A stretch of 11,073 nt of DNA, from assembly GCA_002772205.1 (NCBI GenBank), contig PCRZ01000029.1:599-11671 (forward strand). Direction: 5' to 3'. The stretch is from Candidatus Jorgensenbacteria bacterium CG23_combo_of_CG06-09_8_20_14_all_54_14. Its GTDB lineage: Bacteria > Patescibacteriota > Minisyncoccia > UBA6257 > GWB1-50-10. This document shows, in pieces, positions 5,604 to 10,208 of this stretch; the first letter of the stretch is position 1; every line of letters starts with the position of its first letter. The translations under genes were made by a program, and so were the position numbers. Under the pieces are notes generated by a model that worked only from the letters and a program-made list of their open reading frames with translations, made no database searches and was not told where the DNA came from.

Positions 5604-6971
5604 ATGGTGAAGTTAAGGAAACGTGTGTTTGTTGGCATGAGCGGCGGAGTAGACAGCTCCGTCGCGGCGTTGTTGCTTAAAGAACAGGAATACGACGTGA
5701 CCGGAGTGTACCTGAAATGCTGGAGCCAGGAGCGCCTCGACGAGCTGGGCGTGCTTGGGGAGTGCCACTCGGAGCGGGACGCAGAGGATGCGCGGCGCGT
5801 GGCGGAACATATTGGAATCCCGTTCTATGTGTTTGACTTTGAGGAGGAGTACAAAAAGCGCGTGGTGGAGTATATGGTGGATGGCTACCGCGCGGGTATT
5901 ACGCCCAATCCCGACGTGGTGTGCAATCGCGAGATAAAGTTTGGGTTGTTTTTGGAGAAAGCGCTTACGCTGGGGGCGGATTATGTGGCGACGGGGCATT
6001 ATGTGAGGCTACGAAATACGAAAAACATACGAAAGTACGAAAAAGAGATAAAACCAATTTCGTATATTCGTAAAAAATTCGTATTTCGTAGCTTATGGCA
6101 AGCTAAAGATACAAGCAAAGATCAATCCTATTTTTTATGGACGCTTACACAGGAACAGCTGAAGCATTGCCTTTTTCCCATCGGCGATTATTTGAAATCC
6201 GAGGTGCGCGAAATTGCACGGAAGGCGGGGCTTCCCACTGCGGAAAAAAAGGATTCGCAGGGCATCTGTTTTTTGGGCAATGTGGCGCTCGCGGATTTTC
6301 TGAAGCAGTACCTTCCAGAGCGCGAGGGCGAGGTCATTACTGTGGAAGGAAAGAAAATAGGGGAACACGAGGGCGCGCACTTCTACACGATAGGGCAGCG
6401 CCATTTGGGAATATCAAATCTCAAATATCCCACCTCCGCTAAAGCTTCGGCGGGCAGGCAAAAATCAAAAAGCGACGGAAACCAGAAACCGCATTATGTG
6501 GTGGAGAAAGATATTGCGACAAATACCGTGGTAGTTGCGGAGGGGAGCGACAATCCGGCGCTTTTCCGGAAGGAGGTCATATTAGCCAACGTCAATTTTA
6601 TCAACCCCAATGACTACTTTCTTATTCGCGCGAATAAGAAAGCAGTGACTATGAAAGTTTTGGCACGGGTCAGATATCGTCAGCCACTTTTTGAGGCGAC
6701 GCTAATTTACGCCGATGGGGGGTGGATAAATGCTGATGGGAATCCGCATAAATCAGTTTCAAAATCCTCATCAATCCGTATGGTTTTCAAAGACCCTCAA
6801 AAATTTGTAGCCCCCGGTCAGTCGGCGGTATTCTACTTGCCCGCCGGAGCTTCAGCGAAGGAGGGCTTGCCCTCCGACTTGTCTACTAAAGCTCAAAGAG
6901 TGACGGCGGGAGCTTTGGTAAAGGAGGGTCGTGAAGGGTTTGAGATACTGGGTGGCGGTGTGATCGTGTAG
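5604..6971 (+). CDS. mnmA: tRNA-specific 2-thiouridylase MnmA with in-frame palindromic insertions
   Basis: This 455-aa enzyme catalyses ATP-dependent 2-thiolation of U34 in Lys, Glu and Gln tRNAs. The PP-loop is SGGVDSS (13-19). The first catalytic cysteine is C107 in NPDVVCNREIKFG, followed by GADYVATGHY, the tRNA-binding SKDQSYFLW, and the persulfide cysteine C222 in DSQGICFLG. FYTIGQRHLG, HYVVEKD, VAPGQSAVFY and the final LGGGVI complete the C-terminal beta-barrel, so the protein should be functional. It is about 90-100 residues longer than typical MnmA (about 360). The excess lies in foreign-looking stretches at about residues 135-163, 270-290, 338-347 and 412-442, which match palindromic repeats in the DNA (listed separately). 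A further suspect stretch lies at about 363-382 (INADGNPHKSVSKSSS). All keep the frame and fall between conserved motifs. The ATG at 5604 is preferred over TTG 5586: the first six residues from TTG are not conserved and a TACGCT box sits 6 bases before the ATG. Confidence 0.93.
   Translation: MVKLRKRVFVGMSGGVDSSVAALLLKEQEYDVTGVYLKCWSQERLDELGVLGECHSERDAEDARRVAEHIGIPFYVFDFEEEYKKRVVEYMVDGYRAGITPNPDVVCNREIKFGLFLEKALTLGADYVATGHYVRLRNTKNIRKYEKEIKPISYIRKKFVFRSLWQAKDTSKDQSYFLWTLTQEQLKHCLFPIGDYLKSEVREIARKAGLPTAEKKDSQGICFLGNVALADFLKQYLPEREGEVITVEGKKIGEHEGAHFYTIGQRHLGISNLKYPTSAKASAGRQKSKSDGNQKPHYVVEKDIATNTVVVAEGSDNPALFRKEVILANVNFINPNDYFLIRANKKAVTMKVLARVRYRQPLFEATLIYADGGWINADGNPHKSVSKSSSIRMVFKDPQKFVAPGQSAVFYLPAGASAKEGLPSDLSTKAQRVTAGALVKEGREGFEILGGGVIV
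6008..6092. repeat. AT-rich palindromic insert in mnmA (15-bp perfect arms)
   Basis: GCTACGAAATACGAA (6008-6022) is exactly complementary to 6078-6092. The interior continues the pairing imperfectly, with TACGAAAGTACGAAA near 6029 against TTTCGTATATTCGTA near 6058 (13 of 15). The whole 85 bp could form one long hairpin built from TACGAAA-like units. It encodes residues 135-163 of MnmA, a Lys/Arg/Ile-rich stretch between the conserved GHY and KDQSYFL motifs where other MnmA proteins have a short loop. Its AT content contrasts sharply with the gene around it. Confidence 0.8.
6429..6457 (+). repeat. 29-bp palindromic unit in mnmA, copy 1
   Basis: The unit starts CCCACCTCCG, has the middle CTAAAGCTTC and ends GGCGGGCAG. 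It can be aligned without gaps to units at 6837-6865 (- strand), 7664-7692 (- strand) and 8910-8938 (+). Its product is PTSAKASAGR in MnmA, between the conserved GQRHLG and HYVVEKD motifs. AT-rich sequence on both sides (ATATCAAATCTCAAATATC, CAAAAATCAAAAA) also looks inserted. Confidence 0.7.
6617..6642. repeat. Perfect 26-bp palindrome in mnmA
   Basis: CTTTCTTATTCGC (6617-6629) is followed directly by its exact reverse complement (6630-6642), with no loop. It is in frame and encodes FLIRANKKA in MnmA. Thirteen-base arms with no mismatch inside a coding region are very unlikely by chance in 11 kb. Confidence 0.75.
6837..6928. repeat. Composite palindromic insert near the mnmA 3' end
   Basis: Three parts sit in a row. 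(1) The 29-bp unit on the - strand (6837-6865). (2) A tight hairpin GGAGGGC-TT-GCCCTCC (6860-6875). (3) An inverted repeat TACTAAAGCTC (6884-6894) against GAGCTTTGGTA (6910-6920, one mismatch), ending in a degenerate half-copy of the 29-bp unit (6909-6928). The translation (residues 412-442, Ala/Gly/Lys/Ser-rich) separates VAPGQSAVFY from EGFEILGGGVIV, which are adjacent in ordinary MnmA. Confidence 0.75.
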
Positions 6972-6982
6972 CGGTTTTGTGA

Positions 6983-7022
6983 TGTCCTCAATTTTTATGC
7001 ATATGCATAAAAATTGAGGACA
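6983..7022. repeat. Perfect 40-bp palindrome after mnmA
   Basis: TGTCCTCAATTTTTATGCAT (6983-7002) is followed immediately by its exact reverse complement (7003-7022). With 20-bp arms and no spacer it is the longest perfect palindrome in the window. It starts 12 bases after the mnmA stop. No T-run follows on either strand, so it is an unusual terminator at best. A cruciform-forming element or RNA 3'-end hairpin is equally possible. Confidence 0.8.
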
Positions 7023-7041
7023 GGCGCTTTTAGAAAGATTG

Positions 7042-7050
7042 TGATATAAC
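7042..7050 (+). promoter_or_regulatory. Extended -10 for the small Cys-rich gene
   Basis: TGATATAAC (TG-n plus TATAAC) ends 9 bases before the ATG at 7060. There is no recognisable -35 and no Shine-Dalgarno sequence in the short leader. Confidence 0.5.
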
Positions 7051-7059
7051 TAATAAATT

Positions 7060-7308
7060 ATGGGTTCCGAAACCCGCCAGTGCCAGAACTGCCGGTATTA
7101 CCAACGGCTGAAGCAATGCAATTCCTTCAAGCTGTGGAAGCGTAACTGCCAGTGCGCGGGGAAAGGGAGCGAGAACCCGGTCTACCAGAACACCGTGGCC
7201 CACCAGCACGGTACGGGCCGTTGCCCTAACAAGTTCGAGACTAGCTACGCCCCCGAGCGCAAGGAAATCGTCTATTGCGAATCCTGCTATAATGCCGAAG
7301 TGGTCTAG
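7060..7308 (+). CDS. Small Cys-rich zinc-ribbon protein of unknown function
   Basis: This 82-aa protein has eight cysteines (residues 8, 11, 20, 30, 32, 55, 73, 76) and two histidines (48, 50), enough for two metal sites. An N-terminal CQNC and a C-terminal C55-x17-C73-E-S-C76 suggest paired zinc ribbons. The C-terminal block (FETSYAPERKEIVYCESCYNAEVV) resembles, in spacing and in the VYC-x2-C end, the zinc ribbon fused to the VirD4-like ATPase of this window. No signal peptide or membrane segment is seen. A decayed copy of the last 27 codons lies 30 bases downstream, so the gene, or this domain, has been duplicated. The function is not recognised; nucleic-acid or protein binding through the zinc sites would be a guess. 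Confidence 0.75.
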   Translation: MGSETRQCQNCRYYQRLKQCNSFKLWKRNCQCAGKGSENPVYQNTVAHQHGTGRCPNKFETSYAPERKEIVYCESCYNAEVV

Positions 7309-7312
7309 ATGC

Positions 7313-7336
7313 GGTGCTATGACGCGTCATAGCGCT
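7313..7336. repeat. 24-bp palindrome at the duplication junction
   Basis: GCTATGACG (7316-7324) is followed directly by its exact complement (7325-7333). Three further pairs outside, two of them G-U, extend the stem to 7313-7336. It starts with GGTGCTAT, the same 8-mer that begins the palindromes at 2706 and 2826. It sits 5 bases after the intact Cys-rich gene and just before its decayed copy. Confidence 0.65.
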
Positions 7337-7339
7337 ATA

Positions 7340-7429
7340 TCGTGGCGAAATGAATTTGAAACGAGTTATGCCCCCGACCGCAAGGAGATCGTATATTGTG
7401 AACAGTGCTATCAATCAGAGGTTGTCTGA
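7340..7429 (+). pseudogene. Decayed C-terminal copy of the Cys-rich zinc-ribbon gene
   Basis: Read in the frame ending at TGA 7427-7429, this encodes NEFETSYAPDRKEIVYCEQCYQSEVV, almost the same as the last residues of the gene at 7060-7308 (N-x-FETSYAP-x-RKEIVYCE-x-CY-x-x-EVV). Homology fades upstream of about 7346, and no start codon or first half is present. Many of the changes from the intact copy are synonymous, which suggests that the copy coded for protein before it lost its 5' part. It could also be the last domain of a once longer multi-ribbon protein. Confidence 0.75.
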
Positions 7430-7542
7430 TTGACCCTGAGCTATGTCGGAGGGCAACGCAGAGGTGGTGTAATGCATTCCTGGAACATCTTTTTTTCTAA
7501 TTTGAAACCAAAATGTTCTATATCCATCTAGGTGTAAATAGG

Positions 7543-7583
7543 GCGCTATGCTATAGCCATAGCGCTATGACATGTCATAGCGC
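7543..7583. repeat. Two overlapping palindromes of the GCGCTATG family
   Basis: GCGCTATG (7543-7550) pairs with CATAGCGC (7558-7565) around GCTATAGC-type sequence. Overlapping it, GCGCTATGACA (7562-7572) is followed by its perfect complement TGTCATAGCGC (7573-7583). The second has the same GCTATGAC core as the palindrome at 7313-7336, so these are members of one family. The neighbouring 7430-7540 stretch shows no gene. Confidence 0.7.
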
Positions 7584-7645
7584 CCCACTACGATGACCAG
7601 CGGGATGAGAATCTGCCTGGACCGTAAGAACCCGGAGGCGGGACG

Positions 7646-7703
7646 ATTAAACAATTCGCGCGCCTGCCCGCCAGTAGCCAGACGAAGGCGGGAATTGTTT
7701 AAT
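7646..7703. repeat. 58-bp intergenic element: 12-bp terminal inverted repeats around a 29-bp unit
   Basis: ATTAAACAATTC (7646-7657) is exactly complementary to 7692-7703. Between them lies the 29-bp unit on the - strand (7664-7692), which matches the trmD unit at 24 of 29 positions. CCCGCC/GGCGGG forms an inner stem. This shows the 29-bp unit outside a gene, with what may be its full ends. Confidence 0.75.
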
Positions 7704-7785
7704 GGCGTGACAAATGAAGATGTTGCATTTCCGCTATCGCTGAAACGCAACGTCTTTTCAATAATAGGGAAGGAAAGGCGCTTGC

Positions 7786-7814
7786 TTGACTAATTACAAA
7801 TTACTCCCGATAAT
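7786..7814 (+). promoter_or_regulatory. rpsP promoter
   Basis: TTGACT (7786-7791) and GATAAT (7809-7814) each match the sigma70 consensus at five of six positions and are separated by exactly 17 bases. Transcription would start near 7821, leaving a leader of about 48 nt before rpsP. The remaining bases of the 7309-7868 gap hold only the repeats and the pseudogene listed here. Confidence 0.7.
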
Positions 7815-7868
7815 ACCGTGGATTCTCGATGGTAAGGCCATTGGGACAATTACTAATTACTAGTAACC

Positions 7869-8192
7869 ATGTTATCCATCAAACTCAAGCGTGTAGGGAA
7901 AAAGCACCAGGCCTCGTTCCGCATCGTGGTGGCCGAAAAACGTTCCAAGCTCCAGGGCCGCTCCGTGGAGGATTTGGGATGGATGAACCCACGCACCAAG
8001 GAGGAAAAGGTGAACAAGGACCGCGTCAAGTATTGGCTCGGCGTGGGTGCGCAGCCGACTCCCACCGTCTGGAACATCTTGGTCCGCGCGGGCGCCGTGG
8101 AGGGGAAGAAAATTCCCGTGCACAAGAAAGCGAAAACCAAGAAGGGTGAAGCGCCGCCGGCGGCCGTGTCCCCCGCACCCACAGTCGCGTAG
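7869..8192 (+). CDS. rpsP: Ribosomal protein S16 (bS16)
   Basis: This is a 107-aa protein. The S16 fold is clear in the first 80 residues: MLSIKLKRVGKKHQASFRIVVAEKRS, RSVEDLGWMNP, then DRVKYWLGVGAQPTPTVWNILVRAGAV. S16 binds 16S rRNA early in 30S assembly. A Lys-rich then Ala/Pro-rich tail (from about residue 82) makes it longer than the common 80-90 aa, which is not unusual for the family. It opens the classical rpsP-khpA-(rimM)-trmD order, with khpA 84 bases downstream. No clear Shine-Dalgarno sequence precedes the ATG. Confidence 0.96.
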   Translation: MLSIKLKRVGKKHQASFRIVVAEKRSKLQGRSVEDLGWMNPRTKEEKVNKDRVKYWLGVGAQPTPTVWNILVRAGAVEGKKIPVHKKAKTKKGEAPPAAVSPAPTVA

Positions 8193-8199
8193 TACTCGG

Positions 8200-8228
8200 T
8201 TGTCATTCTTTGCGAAAACAGGTATCAT
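8200..8228 (+). promoter_or_regulatory. khpA promoter
   Basis: TTGTCA (8200-8205) and TATCAT (8223-8228), each five of six matches to consensus, are 17 bases apart. This is the best -35/-10 pair in the window. Transcription from about 8235 would give a leader of about 40 nt that includes AGGA 8 bases before the ATG at 8277, one of the few plausible Shine-Dalgarno sites here. Confidence 0.65.
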
Positions 8229-8276
8229 GTAGGGGACGTAAAGAAAGGTCGCCAGCTCTGAGATAGGACGTATGAC

Positions 8277-8552
8277 ATGACGAAGAACGATCAGGAATTT
8301 CTTGAATACCTTGTGAAGTCCATTGTAGATCACCCCGATGACGTGCGGGTGGAGCGGAAAGTGGACGAGATGGGAGTGCTCCTCACGCTCAAGGTGCATC
8401 AGCAGGACATGGGTCAGGTGGTGGGGCGCCAGGGTTCTACCGCAAAGTCGATTCGGACACTCCTCCGCATTGTGGGAGTGAAGAATAACGCGCGGGTGAA
8501 CCTGAAGATTGAGGAACCGGAGGGGAGCACGCACGTGCCGAGAACCGAGTAA
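8277..8552 (+). CDS. khpA: KH-domain RNA-binding protein KhpA
   Basis: This 91-aa single KH-domain protein has the GxxG loop GRQG at residues 50-53, in the context MGQVVGRQGSTAKSIRTLLRIVG. The length, the N-terminal FLEYLVKSIVDHPDDVRV and the place between rpsP and trmD all match KhpA (YlqC/KH_4), a small RNA chaperone that in Firmicutes pairs with KhpB and affects cell division and sRNA function. No khpB is in the window. The ATG at 8277 is preferred. An ATG at 8272 is out of frame and stops after two codons (ATGACATGA), so it overlaps the real start and could lower initiation slightly. Confidence 0.93.
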   Translation: MTKNDQEFLEYLVKSIVDHPDDVRVERKVDEMGVLLTLKVHQQDMGQVVGRQGSTAKSIRTLLRIVGVKNNARVNLKIEEPEGSTHVPRTE

Positions 8553-8575
8553 ACTTTTCTCATTTTTGTGAGGCC

Positions 8576-8598
8576 GCACCCCAGTTCCACTGGGGTGC
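8576..8598 (+). terminator. Hairpin between khpA and trmD
   Basis: GCACCCCAG (8576-8584) pairs perfectly with CTGGGGTGC (8590-8598) around TTCCA. A weak T-rich tail (TGTGTTT) follows. It lies 24 bases after the khpA stop and 13 bases before the trmD -10 box, consistent with termination or attenuation followed by a new start. Confidence 0.55.
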
Positions 8599-8610
8599 TG
8601 TGTTTGGGGG

Positions 8611-8616
8611 TATAAT
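8611..8616 (+). promoter_or_regulatory. -10 box for trmD
   Basis: A perfect TATAAT ends 13 bases before the ATG at 8630, so the leader would be about 6-7 nt with no Shine-Dalgarno sequence. No convincing -35 is visible because the upstream position is taken by the hairpin. Confidence 0.5.
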
Positions 8617-8629
8617 ATTTAGAAACCGT

Positions 8630-9361
8630 ATGATTACCTTTCATATCATCACGCTTTTCCCAGAGGCGATAGAGGCCTACCTGCGCGCCTCCATTTTGGG
8701 CCGTGCGGAAAAACGTGGGGTTCTAAAGTTCAATTTAGTGAACCTGCGGCCGTTCGGCCTGGGAAGGCACCGCGTCGTGGATAATTCTCCCTACGGCGGC
8801 GGCGCGGGGATGGTAATAAAAATTGAACCCATGTATCGCGCTATCCAATCTATCAAACGAAAACTAAAAGCTTCCGCCAAAGGCGGATCCGCCTCAGGCG
8901 GAAACAGCTCCCGCCTTCGCCCAGCTACGGACGGGCAGTCAAAGCTACTAAAAGCTCGGACTATCCTCTTTTCCACGCGCGGGAAGGTTTTTGATCAAAA
9001 AGCCGCCCGGCGCCTCGCGCGTTATGACCACCTCATTCTCATCGCGGGACGCTATGAGGGGGTGGACGAACGGGTGGCAAGGTATGTCGCGGACGAGGAA
9101 ATTTCCATCGGCGAATTTGTGCTCTCCGGCGGCGAACTTCCCGCGCTCGTGGTTACGGAAGCAGTCGCGCGCCATATTCCTGGGGTGCTTGGGAAACAGG
9201 AATCGCTTGAAGAGTGGAAGGGTTCGTATCCCGTCTACACGAAACCGGAAGCGTTCGTGCCCGATTCGCGGAGGAAGGGGACGGCGTGGCGCGTGCCGAA
9301 GGTTTTGCTCTCCGGCAACCATAAAAACATTGCCGCGTGGCGGCAGAAGATGGGAAAATAG
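8630..9361 (+). CDS. trmD: tRNA (guanine-N1)-methyltransferase TrmD with a 28-codon insertion
   Basis: This is a 243-aa SPOUT methyltransferase that makes m1G37 in tRNAs using SAM. The N-terminus ITLFPEAIEAYLRASILGRA, PYGGGAGM (54-61), the knot motifs AGRYEGVDERV (139-149) and SIGEFVLSGGE (159-169), and the C-terminal EEWKGSYPVYTKPEAF are all intact. The ATG at 8630 is chosen over 8600, because the family starts with M-x-F-x-IxTLFPE and the -10 box lies between the two. Residues 82-109 are an insertion absent from normal TrmD, encoded by 84 bp of palindromic sequence and bounded by the same LKA (ACTAAAAGCT) on both sides. Without it the sequence reads KRKLKARTILFSTRGKVF, a normal TrmD segment. 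The rimM gene usually upstream and rplS usually downstream are absent. Confidence 0.95.
   Translation: MITFHIITLFPEAIEAYLRASILGRAEKRGVLKFNLVNLRPFGLGRHRVVDNSPYGGGAGMVIKIEPMYRAIQSIKRKLKASAKGGSASGGNSSRLRPATDGQSKLLKARTILFSTRGKVFDQKAARRLARYDHLILIAGRYEGVDERVARYVADEEISIGEFVLSGGELPALVVTEAVARHIPGVLGKQESLEEWKGSYPVYTKPEAFVPDSRRKGTAWRVPKVLLSGNHKNIAAWRQKMGK
8873..8956. repeat. 84-bp in-frame palindromic insertion in trmD, flanked by a 10-bp direct repeat
   Basis: The insert begins with a double hairpin, TTCCGCC-AAA-GGCGG and CCGCC-TCA-GGCGGAA, a near-perfect palindrome centred on GGATCC (8872-8903). The 29-bp unit (8910-8938) follows. ACTAAAAGCT occurs at 8863-8872 and again at 8947-8956, the last ten bases of the insert. 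The unit from 8873 to 8956 is 84 bp, exactly 28 codons, and its removal leaves one copy of the direct repeat and an uninterrupted canonical reading frame. The direct repeat is what a target-site duplication, or a recombination footprint, would leave. Confidence 0.8.
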
Positions 9362-9370
9362 CCGCGGCGC

Positions 9371-9399
9371 TTGCGTGTAATAAACCCACGGGGTATACT
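9371..9399 (+). promoter_or_regulatory. rpsB-tsf promoter
   Basis: TTGCGT (9371-9376) and TATACT (9394-9399) are 17 bases apart. Transcription from about 9406 gives a leader of about 44 nt before rpsB that can fold as TCCCC (9417-9421) with GGGGA (9428-9432). A role in S2 autoregulation is possible by analogy with other rpsB leaders but is not shown by the sequence. Confidence 0.6.
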
Positions 9400-9449
9400 G
9401 ACCCCACCCTCGGATTTCCCCGGGAAGGGGGATTTCGAGTGTCAATGCT

Positions 9450-10208
9450 ATGGAAACAGGTTCCACGGTAAACAACGAGACGGTACTCGAGATGGCCAAC
9501 CTCGGGGTGCTCTTCGGGCACAAGAAATCCAAGACGCACCCGCGCATGCGGCCTTTCATCGCGGGGACGAAAAATGAGATAGAGCTCATTGACCCGGAGG
9601 CGACCCTTGTCACTTTGGAGGCGGCCGCGAAGGCCGTGGAGGAAGTGGTGGAGCGCGGCGAATCCGTGCTCCTCGTGGGCACCTTGGCGCCGGCGCGGGA
9701 GGCAGTGGCGCTTTTCGCCCGCACATTCCAGTTTCCCTACGTGACCAATCGCTGGCTTGGCGGGACGCTCACTAATTTTAAGGTGATAAGCGATCGCATG
9801 AGGTATTACCAAGAACTCAAAGAAAAGCGCGCGGCGGGGGAATTCGCCAAGTACACCAAAAAGGAACAGTCGAAGCTCTCAAAGACCATCGGAAAACTTG
9901 CCAAGAACTTTGAGGGGCTCGCGGGGTTCACCAAGCTCCCCGCCATACTCCTCGTAGTGGACCCCAAGGCGCACGCGACCGCGGTTGCCGAGGCGCACCA
10001 CACCGGTATTCCCGTGGTGGCGATACTTGACACCGACGACGATCCGCAGGGTATCACGTATCCCATCTATGCGAGCGATCGGGCGAAGTCGAGTATTGAG
10101 TGGGTGATGAAGGTACTCACCGAGCGCGCCGCGGCAAAGCAAGCTCGCCTCGCTGAAGCTCCGGCGGAGCGGGCGGTGCGGCCGCCGGTGGGTGAAACTG
10201 CCGTATGA
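9450..10208 (+). CDS. rpsB: Ribosomal protein S2 (uS2)
   Basis: This is a 252-aa protein with the full set of S2 motifs: LGVLFGHKKSKTHPRMRPFI near the start, VTNRWLGGTLTNFKVI in the middle, VVDPKAHATAVAEAHHTGIPVVAILDTDDDP, then ITYPIYASDRAKSSIEWV. S2 binds late in 30S assembly near S1. In place of the usual DTN the motif is DTD. The last 20 or so residues (RLAEAPAERAVRPP...) lie beyond the conserved fold. Part of that tail (10150-10167) is identical over 18 bp to the palindromic unit in mnmA. The ATG at 9450 is chosen because the one at 9445 is out of frame. There is no clear Shine-Dalgarno sequence. The stop overlaps the tsf start (ATGA), indicating coupled translation. Confidence 0.96.
   Translation: METGSTVNNETVLEMANLGVLFGHKKSKTHPRMRPFIAGTKNEIELIDPEATLVTLEAAAKAVEEVVERGESVLLVGTLAPAREAVALFARTFQFPYVTNRWLGGTLTNFKVISDRMRYYQELKEKRAAGEFAKYTKKEQSKLSKTIGKLAKNFEGLAGFTKLPAILLVVDPKAHATAVAEAHHTGIPVVAILDTDDDPQGITYPIYASDRAKSSIEWVMKVLTERAAAKQARLAEAPAERAVRPPVGETAV
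10150..10167 (+). repeat. Fragment of the 29-bp palindromic unit in the rpsB tail
   Basis: TCGCTGAAGCTCCGGCGG is the exact reverse complement of 6841-6858 in mnmA. It encodes LAEAPA in the nonconserved C-terminus of S2. An 18-base identity between two unrelated genes is hard to explain by chance and suggests the tail grew from the same repeat family. Confidence 0.6.

Noticed and set aside
6983..7022. Calling the 40-bp palindrome the mnmA terminator
   Set aside because: The hairpin is long enough, but no T-run follows on either strand, so it is listed as a repeat.
7593..7793. A 66-codon open frame on + in the rpsP upstream spacer
   Set aside because: A quarter of it is the inverted-repeat element 7646-7703, its end overlaps the rpsP -35 box, it shows no recognisable domain, and no promoter or ribosome site precedes it.
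8600..8629. An upstream ATG in frame with trmD
   Set aside because: The -10 box at 8611-8616 lies inside the extension, and the family consensus begins at the Met at 8630.
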